Positions 34,829 through 43,973 of a DNA stretch of 64,000 bases are shown piece after piece; position 1 is the first letter of the stretch; each line of letters starts with the position of its first letter. The position numbers and the translations under genes are program-made. Origin of the DNA: an uncultured Gemmatimonadota bacterium (GTDB lineage Bacteria > Gemmatimonadota > Gemmatimonadetes > Gemmatimonadales > GWC2-71-9). The DNA lies in NCBI GenBank assembly GCA_946887295.1, contig CAMPKP010000003.1, positions 6,392 through 70,391 on the forward strand. The letters are read 5' to 3'. The notes beneath the pieces were generated by a model. That model saw only the letters and a program-made list of their open reading frames with translations. It had not been told where the DNA came from and made no database searches.

Positions 34829-35494
34829 CTAGAGCCGTCGCACCCACTCTGTGACGGCGACGCTCAGCTCCTCCATCACCTCGCCGTCGCCGCGCCCCGA
34901 GCGCTTGAGGACGCTGAAGGAGTGATCGGCCCCGTCGACCACGTGGAGCGTGGCCCTCGGCCCGAGGGAGGAGCAGACGGAGGTGATGAGACCGAGGTCG
35001 GCCAGGGCGTCGCGGGTGCCCTGGAGAAAGAGCATCGGCGACTCCACACGGGCGAGATGCTCCGCGCGCGTGACGCCCGGCTGCTTCGCGGGGTGGAGCG
35101 GGAAGCCGAGAAAGACCAGGCCGAGCACCCCTTCGAGCGACCGGCGGGCCATCGCGTTGGACGTCATCCTCCCGCCGAGTGACTTGCCTCCGGCGACGAG
35201 CGGGAGGTCCGGCGCGCTCTCCCGCGCCGTGGCCACGGCCGCCCGGACCGTGGCCTCGAGCACACCGGGAGGATCGGGCCGGCGGCCCCCGGCCTCGACA
35301 TAGGGGAATTGATACCGCAGGGTCGCGACTCCACGGGTGGCGAGCGACTGCGCGACCGCCTCCATGAACCGGTGCCGCATTCCGGCACCCGCGCCGTGCG
35401 CCATAACATAGAGAGCCCGGGAGTCCGTCGGCCGGAGGAGAATGCCGGAGACGGTCCCGATCGAGTCGCCCACGTGGATCCGGACCTCGCTCAT
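34829..35494 (-). CDS. Alpha/beta-hydrolase (KANL3/Tex30-like)
   Basis: The 221-residue product has the features of small dienelactone-hydrolase-like or KANL3/Tex30-like proteins: MAHGAGAGMRHRFM, a nucleophile elbow GGKSLGGRM, a likely acid Asp in LQGTRDALAD and His in DGADHSFSV. No signal peptide is seen. Its ATG overlaps the LigD stop by the tetranucleotide ATGA (35491-35494), so it is translationally coupled to an NHEJ ligase. Such hydrolases are known neighbours in many GC-rich genomes, but a role in repair is not established. Confidence 0.85.
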   Translation of the reverse strand: MSEVRIHVGDSIGTVSGILLRPTDSRALYVMAHGAGAGMRHRFMEAVAQSLATRGVATLRYQFPYVEAGGRRPDPPGVLEATVRAAVATARESAPDLPLVAGGKSLGGRMTSNAMARRSLEGVLGLVFLGFPLHPAKQPGVTRAEHLARVESPMLFLQGTRDALADLGLITSVCSSLGPRATLHVVDGADHSFSVLKRSGRGDGEVMEELSVAVTEWVRRL

Positions 35495-38043
35495 GCGCTG
35501 CCTCGCAGCTCCTCCATGAGCCGCTCCAGCGCCTCCCCGAGATCCGGCGACAGCTCGAGCACCTCGGCCAGGGGGTCGGTGCCCAGCTTCCGCATCCGCT
35601 CCGGCACCGTTCTGATGGTGTGCCGGCGGATGTCGAGCTTGCGGTTGACCTCGCGCCACGCGAGCGGCACCGACACGGGCGCTCCCGGCAGCGCCCGGAC
35701 GCTGAACGGCGCGACGAGGAGCTTGCCCGAGCCGTTCTGCAGATAGTCCACGTAGACCTTGCCGTCCCGCTGCGTCACCTGGCGCACGATCGTGGCGATC
35801 GTCGGCAGCCGATCGACCAGGCATCGCGCCAGCAGCTCGCCCAGGGAGCGGGACTGCTCGTGGGTGCACTGACGGCCGAGCGGGATCATCAGGTGCAGCC
35901 CCGAGGAGCCGGTGCTCTTCACCATCACCGGCAGACCGATGCGGTCGCACAGGGCCTTGGCGGCGCGAGCCACCTCGACCACGTGGTCGAACGGCGCCCC
36001 CTTGGGATCCAGGTCGAGCACGCACCAGTCCGGCTTCTCCAGTGTCGGGCTTCGGCTGGCCCAGAGGTGAAGGGGGATGCTGCCCAGATTGATGACGTAC
36101 AGCAGCGAGGCTTCGTCGTCGCAGACGAAGTAGTCGATCTCGCGCTGGGTGTCCTCGCTCCACATGCGCTCGGTCCGGATCCAGTCCGGCCGGAACCCAG
36201 GCGCGTCCTTTTGGAAGAACGACTTCCCGGCGATGCCGTCGGGGTACCGGGTCATCACCACCGGACGATTGCGGAGGTAGGCGAGCAGCCACGGCGAGAT
36301 GGCATGGTAGTACTCCAGGAGATCGCCCTTGGTGTAGCCGTCATCCGGCCAGAAGACTTTCTTGAGGTTGGTGAGCTCGAACGGCAGACCGTCGTCCCGG
36401 GCGGGCGGTCCGTCATCCCGGGCGGCGCGAGGGACCTCGCCCGCCCGCACACACTCCTCGGCCCGCTTGTCGTCCCGGAACCGGAGGAACACCGGCTGCC
36501 GCAGGAGCCCCTCCTCGGTCCACTCGGTGTACTCCACCTCGCAGACCATCGTCGGCTCCACCCAGGTGGTGCCCTTCTCCGCTGGAATGGGCCCCGAGCA
36601 GGGCGGGTCCGGGCGCTTCTGCGCCTCGAGCCGTCGCCGCACCTCCGCAAGCTGCTCGTCGGTGAACCCGCTGCCGGCCCTGCCTGCGTACACCAGCTCG
36701 CCGTCGACATGGTCGGCCAGCTGCAGCGCGCCGAAGCCTCCGCGCGAGCCCTTGGGGGCGGTGAACCCGACCACCACGAAGTCGCCGGTGTGCCGCGAGC
36801 GGACCTTGAGCCAGGCCGGCGAGCGGCCGCCCTTGTAGGGCGAGTCGGCCTTCTTCCCGACGATGCCCTCGAGGCCGAGCCGTTCCGTCTCCCGGTAGAG
36901 CGCCTCGCCCTCGTCCTCCACGTGCTCCAGGTACCGCAGCGCGCCGACCGGGGGCAGGACCTTTCGCAAGAGCGCCTTGCGGGTGGTGAGCGGAAGTCCG
37001 CGGAGATCGAAGTCCTCGAAGCCGAGCAGGTCGAAGGCGTAGCAGGTGACCGGATTGGCCACCGTCGCGTGACGGATGTCGATCGGCCGGCGCAGGCGGG
37101 CGCGGCTCTGGAGGCGCTGGAAGCTGGGGCGGCCGGTCTCGTCGAGCGAGACCACCTCGCCGTCGAGCACCAGCCGGTCGAACGGGAGCGCGGCCACGGC
37201 GCGGACGATCTCGGGGAAGCTGGTCGCGCAGTCGTTGCCGTTGCGGGTGAGGAGCCGTGGCGCGCCCCCGGCTCGGCCCAGCAGCACGCGGTAGCCGTCG
37301 AGCTTGGGCTCGAACAGCCAGTTCTTGCGCGAGAAGGCCCGCTCCGCCGTCTCCGCCAGCATCAGCTTGACGGACTTCACGTCCACCGGCCGGCGCGGCG
37401 CGCCGAGCCCGATGAGCTCGCGGCGAAGCGCCTCGCCAGGGTTGCCACCGGCGCCGAGCTCCTCGACCGTCAGACCGGAGAGCACCGACTCGGCGGGCGG
37501 CTCCTCGGGATCCTTCGCTGCCCAGGCGTCCCGCTCCTTGATGAGCAGCCAGTCCTTCTCCGATTTCTTGATCTTCACCAGGGTCCACGTCCCGCGGAGC
37601 TTGTAGCCCCGAAGCTCGAAGAGGAGCTTGCCCTTGGCGAGCCCTTCCAGCGGGTCTCCGATCGGGAGCCACTCGCCGCGATCCCACACGATCACCGCGC
37701 CGGCGCCGTAGTTCCCCGCCGGGATGATCCCCTCGAAGTCGCCATACTCGATCGGGTGATCTTCCACGTTGACCGCCAGCCGCTTCTCGGCCGTGTCGTA
37801 CGAGGGCCCCTTCGGCACGGCCCATGATCGCAGCACGCCCTCCATCTCGAGGCGGAGATCGAAATGCAGCCGCCGGGCGGCGTGCTGGTGCACCACGAAG
37901 AGCCGCCCGCCCTCGCCATCGCGCGCGACGGCGCCGGCGGGCTCGGGCGTGCGCTCGAGCGTGCGCTTGGCGCGGTAGGCGTCCAGGTGGTCGGGGGAGC
38001 GCTTTGGGGGCATCGGGCGTCGTCTGTGTTTGTGACCGGCCAC
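35491..38043 (-). CDS. LigD, multifunctional NHEJ DNA ligase
   Basis: This 850-residue enzyme for non-homologous end joining works with Ku. Domain order is PE-LIG-POL. The 3'-phosphoesterase (about 40-190) has HQHAARRLHFDLRLEM and EDHPIEYGDFEGIIP. The ligase domain (about 230-540) has EPKLDGYR (Lys247), LDGEVVSLD, FDLLGF, LEGIVGKK and WLKVRS. The primase/polymerase domain (about 565-850) has VLDLDPKGAPF (catalytic Asp pair) and STGSSGLHLMIPL. A GTG at 38043 preceded by GGAGG gives a basic N terminus; the ATG at 38013 is the alternative. The hydrolase gene is coupled by ATGA. Ku is 5 kb away on the other strand, with an efflux cassette between them. Confidence 0.95.
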   Translation of the reverse strand: MAGHKHRRRPMPPKRSPDHLDAYRAKRTLERTPEPAGAVARDGEGGRLFVVHQHAARRLHFDLRLEMEGVLRSWAVPKGPSYDTAEKRLAVNVEDHPIEYGDFEGIIPAGNYGAGAVIVWDRGEWLPIGDPLEGLAKGKLLFELRGYKLRGTWTLVKIKKSEKDWLLIKERDAWAAKDPEEPPAESVLSGLTVEELGAGGNPGEALRRELIGLGAPRRPVDVKSVKLMLAETAERAFSRKNWLFEPKLDGYRVLLGRAGGAPRLLTRNGNDCATSFPEIVRAVAALPFDRLVLDGEVVSLDETGRPSFQRLQSRARLRRPIDIRHATVANPVTCYAFDLLGFEDFDLRGLPLTTRKALLRKVLPPVGALRYLEHVEDEGEALYRETERLGLEGIVGKKADSPYKGGRSPAWLKVRSRHTGDFVVVGFTAPKGSRGGFGALQLADHVDGELVYAGRAGSGFTDEQLAEVRRRLEAQKRPDPPCSGPIPAEKGTTWVEPTMVCEVEYTEWTEEGLLRQPVFLRFRDDKRAEECVRAGEVPRAARDDGPPARDDGLPFELTNLKKVFWPDDGYTKGDLLEYYHAISPWLLAYLRNRPVVMTRYPDGIAGKSFFQKDAPGFRPDWIRTERMWSEDTQREIDYFVCDDEASLLYVINLGSIPLHLWASRSPTLEKPDWCVLDLDPKGAPFDHVVEVARAAKALCDRIGLPVMVKSTGSSGLHLMIPLGRQCTHEQSRSLGELLARCLVDRLPTIATIVRQVTQRDGKVYVDYLQNGSGKLLVAPFSVRALPGAPVSVPLAWREVNRKLDIRRHTIRTVPERMRKLGTDPLAEVLELSPDLGEALERLMEELRGSA

Positions 38044-38055
38044 TGTCCTCCGTCC

Positions 38056-38388
38056 TCACCGCCGCACGCTGTCTCCGCCCCAGCGGTCGGCCCACTCTCC
38101 GATCGCGGTGACCACCCGCTTGAGCGCCTGCCCCTTGTCCGTGAGATGGTACTCCACCCGGACCGGCGCCTCCGCGAAGACCTGCCGTGCGACCACCCCC
38201 TCCACCTCGAGCTCCCGCAGTCGCGCGCACAGCATGCGATCGCTGATGTCCGGGATGGCGTCGCGCAGCTCGGTGAAGCGGCAGGCGCCGCCCAGCATCT
38301 CCCGCACGATCGCCCCGGACCAGCGGCGTCCGATGAGCTCGACCGCCTTGTGGAAGTCGGGACAGAAGTTCGAATCGTGCGACATCAT
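38056..38388 (-). CDS. HxlR-family transcriptional regulator
   Basis: The 110-residue winged-helix protein has the HxlR hallmarks: an N-terminal Cys (NFCPDF), LIGRRWSGAIVREML, FTELRDAIPDISDRML and the wing YHLTDKGQAL. HxlR proteins often sense reactive electrophiles or toxic organics through that Cys. It has AGGA 7 nt before the ATG. It is divergent from the efflux operon at 38686, and a TTAC-N5-GTAA palindrome sits in the shared region, so it probably controls the pump and itself. LigD starts 13 bp after its stop and could be read through. Confidence 0.9.
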   Translation of the reverse strand: MMSHDSNFCPDFHKAVELIGRRWSGAIVREMLGGACRFTELRDAIPDISDRMLCARLRELEVEGVVARQVFAEAPVRVEYHLTDKGQALKRVVTAIGEWADRWGGDSVRR

Positions 38389-38685
38389 GGGCCGGTCCTG
38401 CGAAGGGACTCTTGACGAGCGGACTGATTTTCGGTAGTGTGGTTACCAATAGTAAGTGCGGCCGACGGCCGGGGGAACGCAGCGGGTTCTCCCGGCTTTG
38501 ATCGACCCGAGAAGTTCGATGGTTGTCTAACTGTCTGATTGGGCTCGGGTTGCGCCCCTTCCGGAGGCAGGCATGTCCGTCCGCTCCACCGTCCCGCGCA
38601 AGTACTCTCGACCGCGCCTCCGGGCGCACCATGCCACCGTAACCTCGCACCGGGGCCGGCGTCCGGCCCCAGGAACACGTCCATC
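38389..38685. other. Regulatory intergenic region between hxlR-type gene and efflux operon
   Basis: There is no gene here. It holds a TTGACG-17-TAGTGT promoter (38412-38440) and a palindrome, TTAC-CAATA-GTAA (38443-38455). The remaining 230 bp up to the efflux gene looks like a leader without clear structure. Confidence 0.6.
38412..38455 (+). promoter_or_regulatory. Efflux promoter with HxlR-type operator
   Basis: TTGACG (38412-38417) and TAGTGT (38435-38440) with 17-bp spacing predict a start near 38447. The perfect dyad TTAC-N5-GTAA (38443-38455) lies over that start and resembles TTAC/GTAA-type operators of HxlR regulators such as YodB. Confidence 0.55.
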
Positions 38686-39813
38686 ATGAGTCACGCCCTC
38701 GGAAACTCCCGTGGCTGGATCGCCTCCATCCTCCTGCTCGCGACCATCGTCGCGACCGGTGCGGGCCTCGCCGCCTGGAAATACTCGGACATCGCGGCCG
38801 AGGAGGCCGCCTCGGCGAGCCAGCCGGAGCCGATGGAGTCGGTGACCGCGTCGGTCGCGAAGCAGCGCGAGCACCGCCGCACGACGACCTCCATCGGAAC
38901 CGTGCTGGCGCTCCGCTCCATCACCCTTCGCAATGAGCTCGCCGGCACCGTGCGGCGGGTCAATCTCACGTCCGGCCGGATCGTCGAGGCCGGCACCGTG
39001 CTCGTGGCGCTCGACGCGTCGGTGGAAGAGGCGGAGCTGCAGGCCCAACGGGCGCAGGCGGCCCTCGCCCAGACGACGCTCGACCGCCTCGAGACGCTCC
39101 AGGCGCACCGCGCCACGTCGCAGGAGGAAGTGGATCAGGCGAGAGCGGCGCGCGACGTGGCCCAGGCCCAGATGGCCCGGACCCGCGCGGTGATCGCGAA
39201 GAAGGTCATCCGTGCGCCCTTCCGCGCCCGGGTGGGGATCTCCGACGTCCATCCCGGCCAGTACCTGAACGAAGGCACTCAGCTCACGACCCTCCAGGGT
39301 GTGGCCGGCGCCGCCCACGTGGACTTCACGGTGGCGCAGCGGGTCGCGGCCGGCTTGCGGGTCGGCGACAGCGTGGCCGTCTCGTCGGGCGGCGACAGCG
39401 CTGCCTCCCTGCCGGCCCGCATCGTCGCGATCGACGCCCGGGTGGATCCCACCACCCGAAATGCGACGGTCCGTGCCACGATCGTCGGCGAAGTCACGCC
39501 GTCCCCCGGCGCATCGGTGCGCGTGCTGGTCCCGGTGGGCCGGGCGAGCAGCGTCGTCAGCGTCCCGGTGAGCGCTCTGCGTAAAGGGCCCTCCGGCGAC
39601 CACGTCTTCGTGATCGCGCCGGACAGCGCCGGGAAGAGCCGGGCGCACCTGCGGCCGGTGGAGAGCGGGCCGGTGCTCGGCGAAGACGTCCTCATCCTCG
39701 ACGGCCTCGCGGCCGGCGAGCAGGTGGCCACCTCGGGCTCGTTCAAGCTGCGCGAGTCGGTGCTGGTCGCGCTCGCGAGCTCCCAAACTGCGGGCGCGGA
39801 AGGGGCCAAGTAG
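38686..39813 (+). CDS. RND efflux periplasmic adaptor (membrane fusion protein)
   Basis: The 375-residue product has an N-terminal membrane anchor (IASILLLATIVATGAG). A barrel-sandwich/lipoyl half-motif follows (VRRVNLTSGRIVEAGTVLVA), then a short alpha-hairpin and VIRAPFRARVGISDVHPGQY, the canonical second half-motif, and beta-barrel and membrane-proximal domains. It would bridge the RND pump to an outer-membrane channel. The start at 38686 removes an upstream leader without signal features. The pump gene follows after 4 bp. No outer-membrane factor gene is adjacent, so a TolC-like protein must be encoded elsewhere. Confidence 0.9.
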   Translation: MSHALGNSRGWIASILLLATIVATGAGLAAWKYSDIAAEEAASASQPEPMESVTASVAKQREHRRTTTSIGTVLALRSITLRNELAGTVRRVNLTSGRIVEAGTVLVALDASVEEAELQAQRAQAALAQTTLDRLETLQAHRATSQEEVDQARAARDVAQAQMARTRAVIAKKVIRAPFRARVGISDVHPGQYLNEGTQLTTLQGVAGAAHVDFTVAQRVAAGLRVGDSVAVSSGGDSAASLPARIVAIDARVDPTTRNATVRATIVGEVTPSPGASVRVLVPVGRASSVVSVPVSALRKGPSGDHVFVIAPDSAGKSRAHLRPVESGPVLGEDVLILDGLAAGEQVATSGSFKLRESVLVALASSQTAGAEGAK

Positions 39814-39817
39814 AGCC

Positions 39818-42800
39818 ATGCGATCGTTCACCGACATCTTCATCCGGCACCCCGTCCTCGCGGCGGTGGTCAACCTGGTCATCGTCCTGGTGGGCTGGCG
39901 CGCGCTCACCAGCCTCCCGGTCCAGCAGTATCCCCAGATCGAGAGCTCCTCGGTGGTGATCACGACGGTCTACTACGGGGCCGGCGCCGAGACCGTGCGC
40001 GGCTTCCTGACCACGCCGATCGAGCGCGCGGTGTCGGCGATCGGCGGAGTGGACCACGTCGAGTCCACCAGCCGTGCCGGGGTCAGCACCGTCACGGTGC
40101 ATCTCAAGCTCAACCACAACAGCACGGCTGCGCTGGCGGAAGTGACCGCCCGGCTCCAGCAGGTCCGCTCCGAGCTGCCCGCCGAGGCGGAGCCGCCGAG
40201 GGTGGAGGTGCAGCGGGCCGACCGGCCGTACGCGACGTTCTATCTGAGCTTCACCTCCAGCGAGCGCAGCGTGCCGGCCATCACCGACTGGCTGATGCGC
40301 ACCGTGCAGCCGCAGCTCGCGACCATTCCCGGCGTGCAGCGGGTCACGAACAACGAGGGCGGCCGGCCGATGGCCATGCGGGTCTGGATCGACCCCGACC
40401 GCCTCGCCGCGCTCAACCTCGCGCCCGGCGACGTGCAGGCGGCGCTCCAGCGCAACAACTATCTGGCCGCGGTGGGCCAGACCAAGGGCGACGAGGTGCA
40501 GGTCAACCTGCTGGCGAACACCGACCTGCGCTCGGTGGACGAGTTCGCCAACCTGATCGTCGCCGACCGCGGTGGCGCGATCGTCCGGCTCAGCGACGTG
40601 GCCCGCGTCGAGCTGGGCGCGGAGGAAGCCGACCTGGTCGCGAAGTACAACGACCAGGAGGGCGTCTATCTCGGCGTCTGGCCGCTGGTCGGCGCCAACG
40701 AGATCGAGGTGGCCCAGCGCCTTCGCGCCGAGATGGAGCACCTCCGGCCGACCCTGCCGAAGGACATCGAGATGCGGCTGGTGTGGGACGGCACGATGTT
40801 CATGCGGAACGCGCTGGAGGAGATCTCCAAGACGCTGGTGGAGACGATGCTGATCGTCGGCCTCGCCGTGTTCCTGTTCATGGGCTCGATCCGCACCGCG
40901 CTGGTCCCGCTCGTGGCCATGCCGGTCTCCCTCGTCGGCGCGGCGATCGTGATGTACGCGCTGGGGTTCAGCCTCAACCTGCTGACCATCCTGGCGATCG
41001 TGCTCTCGGTCGGCCTGGTGGTGGACGACGCGATCGTGGTGGTGGAGAACGTCGAGCGCCACGTGCGCCTGGGCAAGTCGCGGGTCGATGCGGCCCTGGT
41101 GGGCGCCCGGGAGCTGGTCGGGCCCATCCTGGCGATGACGGTGACGCTCGCCGCGGTCTACACGCCCATCGGCTTCCAGGGCGGTCTCACCGGGTCGCTG
41201 TTCCTGGAGTTCGCCATCACGCTCGCGGCCGCGGTGGTGGTGTCGGGCATCGTGGCGGTGACGCTGTCGCCGGTGATGAGCTCGCGCTTCGTGCACGCGC
41301 ACGGCGAGGAGGGGCGGCTGACCGCAATGGTCAACCGCGGCTTCGAGGCGGTGCGCCGGCTCTACGCCCGGCTTCTCGACGGCGCGCTCCAGATGCGCTG
41401 GGCCATCGTCGCGGGCTCGCTCCTGATCATGGCCGCCGCGTGGCCGCTGTACCAGTTCTCGCGCCGCGAGCTGGCGCCGGTGGAGGACCAGAGCCACATC
41501 AGCCTGTTCCTCCAGGCACCGCCCGACGCGTCGCTCGCGGCCAGCAACCGCGCGTCGCTCGAGGTCGTGCGCGCGATCCGCTCGTTCCCCGAGACCGAGT
41601 TCATGTGGTCGCTCACGGCCAACTGGGGCGGGTTCGGCGGCCTGGTGGCCAGGGACTGGCGCACCCGGGAGCGCTCGACCGAGCAGATGTACGGCGAGGT
41701 CTTCGGCGCCGTGTCGCAGATCCCGGGGCTGCGGGTGTTCCCCCGTCTCGACCCGCCCCTGCCGACACCCGGCCAGTACGACGTCGAGCTGGTGCTCCAG
41801 AGCGACGCGCCGCCGGAGCAGATGCTGGAGACGGTCGGCGCGGTGGTGGGCGCGGGCTGGCAGAGCGGGAAGTTCCTCTACGTGGACACCGACCTGAAGA
41901 TCGACCTGCCCGAGGCGCGCGTCGTGATCGACCGGGAGCAGGTCGCCGACCTGGGCCTCGACCTCGCCGGCGTGGGCCGGGAGCTGGGCACGCTGCTCGG
42001 GGGAGGCTACGTCAACCGGTTCAACTTCTACGACCGCAGCTACAAGGTGATCCCCCAGATCGGCGAGGAGGACCGCGCCACGGTCGGCCCCCTGCTCGAC
42101 CTCAAGATCAAGACGCCGAGCGGCGAGCTGGTGCCCGTCTCCACCTTCACGCGGATCGAGTCGAGCACCGCCCCGCGCACGCTGAACCGGTTCCAGCAGC
42201 GCAACGCGGTGCGAGTCTTCGGCGGGGTCAAGCCGGGGGTCACGAAGGAGGAGGGGCTCCGGGTGCTCGAGGCCGCCGCAACGTCGGCCGGCGGGCCGGG
42301 GATCGTCCTCGACTACGCGGGTGAGTCCCGTCAGATCCGCCGTGAGGGCGGCGCGCTCACCGTCACGCTCGGGTTCGCGGTGGTGCTCATCTACCTGGTG
42401 CTCGCGGCGCAGTTCAAGAGCTTCCGCGATCCGCTGATCGTGCTCCTCGGCTCGGTGCCGCTCGCGATCTCCGGCGCGCTGATCTTCAGCTTCCTGGATC
42501 TCACCACGATCAACATCTACTCCCAGGTCGGGCTGATCACGCTGGTGGGGCTCATCGCGAAGAACGGCATCCTGATCGTGCAGTTCGCGAACACGTTGCA
42601 GGAGCGGGGAATCGAGAAGATGGCGGCCCTGCGCGAGGCCTCCCAGACCCGTCTGCGCCCGGTGCTGATGACCTCGGCGGCCACCGTCCTGGGGCACTTC
42701 CCGCTGGTGCTGGTGTCCGGGCCGGGCTCGGAGGCGCGAAACAGCATCGGCACCGTGCTGGTGACCGGAATGATCGTGGGCACGGTGTTCACCCTGTTCG

Positions 42801-42898
42801 TGGTGCCGGTGTTCTACTCGCTCATCGCGGCGCAGCACCGGCCGGTCGCGGTGAGCGAGGAGCTCGGTGGGAGGGCGCCGGCGCTGGCGGAGGCCTGA
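39818..42898 (+). CDS. RND-family multidrug efflux permease
   Basis: The 1,026-residue inner-membrane pump is of AcrB/MdtB type: 12 membrane helices and two large periplasmic loops in a duplicated layout. The proton relay is present, with the TM4 Asp pair in VGLVVDDAIVVVENVE and the TM10 Lys in IAKNGILIVQFA. PNQ-like loop segments and DEDxS-like RELAPVEDQSHISLF are visible. It is co-transcribed with the adaptor and under probable HxlR control. Substrates cannot be predicted, but HxlR control suggests reactive or aromatic compounds. Confidence 0.93.
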   Translation: MRSFTDIFIRHPVLAAVVNLVIVLVGWRALTSLPVQQYPQIESSSVVITTVYYGAGAETVRGFLTTPIERAVSAIGGVDHVESTSRAGVSTVTVHLKLNHNSTAALAEVTARLQQVRSELPAEAEPPRVEVQRADRPYATFYLSFTSSERSVPAITDWLMRTVQPQLATIPGVQRVTNNEGGRPMAMRVWIDPDRLAALNLAPGDVQAALQRNNYLAAVGQTKGDEVQVNLLANTDLRSVDEFANLIVADRGGAIVRLSDVARVELGAEEADLVAKYNDQEGVYLGVWPLVGANEIEVAQRLRAEMEHLRPTLPKDIEMRLVWDGTMFMRNALEEISKTLVETMLIVGLAVFLFMGSIRTALVPLVAMPVSLVGAAIVMYALGFSLNLLTILAIVLSVGLVVDDAIVVVENVERHVRLGKSRVDAALVGARELVGPILAMTVTLAAVYTPIGFQGGLTGSLFLEFAITLAAAVVVSGIVAVTLSPVMSSRFVHAHGEEGRLTAMVNRGFEAVRRLYARLLDGALQMRWAIVAGSLLIMAAAWPLYQFSRRELAPVEDQSHISLFLQAPPDASLAASNRASLEVVRAIRSFPETEFMWSLTANWGGFGGLVARDWRTRERSTEQMYGEVFGAVSQIPGLRVFPRLDPPLPTPGQYDVELVLQSDAPPEQMLETVGAVVGAGWQSGKFLYVDTDLKIDLPEARVVIDREQVADLGLDLAGVGRELGTLLGGGYVNRFNFYDRSYKVIPQIGEEDRATVGPLLDLKIKTPSGELVPVSTFTRIESSTAPRTLNRFQQRNAVRVFGGVKPGVTKEEGLRVLEAAATSAGGPGIVLDYAGESRQIRREGGALTVTLGFAVVLIYLVLAAQFKSFRDPLIVLLGSVPLAISGALIFSFLDLTTINIYSQVGLITLVGLIAKNGILIVQFANTLQERGIEKMAALREASQTRLRPVLMTSAATVLGHFPLVLVSGPGSEARNSIGTVLVTGMIVGTVFTLFVVPVFYSLIAAQHRPVAVSEELGGRAPALAEA

Positions 42899-43088
42899 TG
42901 ATGAGCAAGGGGCTACGCTTGGCGTCCTCCAAGGCCCGCTGCAAAAAGCCGCACCTTCTCACCATCGACACATCTCGCGACCCACCCCTCACGACTGCCC
43001 TAACCGCAGTTCATACCGCCACATAGACATCCATTTGCCCACCTACCCCTAGCGGGGTCCGATTCCTGCCTGTATATCAACTCCCCAC

Positions 43089-43964
43089 ATGGCCGCCAGA
43101 TCTATCGGTTCCGCGACTATCTCCTTCGGGCTGGTATCAGTCCCGGTCAATCTCTTTTCCTCCAGCGAGTCCTCCGCCGCCATCAGCTTCAACATGCTGC
43201 ACGCCAAGTGCGGCTCCCGCCTGAAGCAGCAGTACATCTGCGCCCAGGAGGGATCGGTGGTCGAGAAGGACGAGGTCACCAAGGGCTACGAGTTCGCCAA
43301 GGGCCAGTACGTCCGGTTCTCGGCCGAGGAGATCAAGGCCCTCGACGAGAAGGCCACGAACACGATCGACATCGCGGAGTTCGTGCCGCTCGCCGCGGTG
43401 GACCGGATCTATCTGGAGAAGGTCTACTACCTCGGCGCCGGGAAGGGAGGCGAGCGCGCCTACCGCCTCCTGGTCGCCGCGCTCCACGACACCGGCCGCG
43501 CCGCGCTGGGCCAGTACTCGGCGCGGGGCAAGCAGTATCTCGCCCTCATCCGCCCGATGGGCGACCTCCTGGTGCTGGAGCAGCTCCACTACCAGGGCGA
43601 GCTCAAGAGCACCGACGAGGTGCCGCGGCCCGACGTCGTGATCAAGGACGCGGAGCTGGCGCTGGCGCGACAGCTGATCGAGCAGGGCTCCGTGGAGGAG
43701 TTCAAGCCGGAGAATTACCGCGACATGGTCCGGGAGCGGGTGCTCGAGGCGATCCAGCAGAAGGTGGACGGCCGCGAGATCACCGCCGAGCCGACCGACG
43801 CGCCGCAGACCAAGATCATCGACCTGATGGATGCCCTCAAAGCGAGCCTGGCCAAGCGCGGCGCGAGCACGGCGGAGAAGATGCCCGCCCGGCACGTGGC
43901 GGCGAAGTCGGCCGAGAAAGCAGTCGCGCCGAGGCCGAGGAAGAAGGCGAGCGGCGCGCGGTAG
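43089..43964 (+). CDS. Ku, NHEJ DNA end-binding protein
   Basis: The 291-residue bacterial Ku homodimer ring protein starts GSATISFGLVSVPVNLF, followed by LHAKCGSRLKQQYIC, KGYEFAKGQYV and EEFKPENYRDMV. A Lys/Arg/Ala-rich tail (KKASGAR end) is typical of extended bacterial Ku and aids DNA binding. It would recruit the LigD encoded at 35491-38043. No ribosome binding site precedes the ATG. It opens a tight same-strand run of six genes; the next one begins 9 bp after its stop. Confidence 0.95.
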   Translation: MAARSIGSATISFGLVSVPVNLFSSSESSAAISFNMLHAKCGSRLKQQYICAQEGSVVEKDEVTKGYEFAKGQYVRFSAEEIKALDEKATNTIDIAEFVPLAAVDRIYLEKVYYLGAGKGGERAYRLLVAALHDTGRAALGQYSARGKQYLALIRPMGDLLVLEQLHYQGELKSTDEVPRPDVVIKDAELALARQLIEQGSVEEFKPENYRDMVRERVLEAIQQKVDGREITAEPTDAPQTKIIDLMDALKASLAKRGASTAEKMPARHVAAKSAEKAVAPRPRKKASGAR

Positions 43965-43973
43965 ATACCGCAC

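Noticed and set aside
42904..43029. 42-codon open frame between the RND pump and Ku
   Set aside because: No ribosome binding site and no recognisable content. The 190-bp gap is better seen as untranslated.
43073..43078. TATATC as -10 for a leaderless Ku transcript
   Set aside because: No matching -35 at 16-18 bp, so the evidence is too weak to call a promoter.
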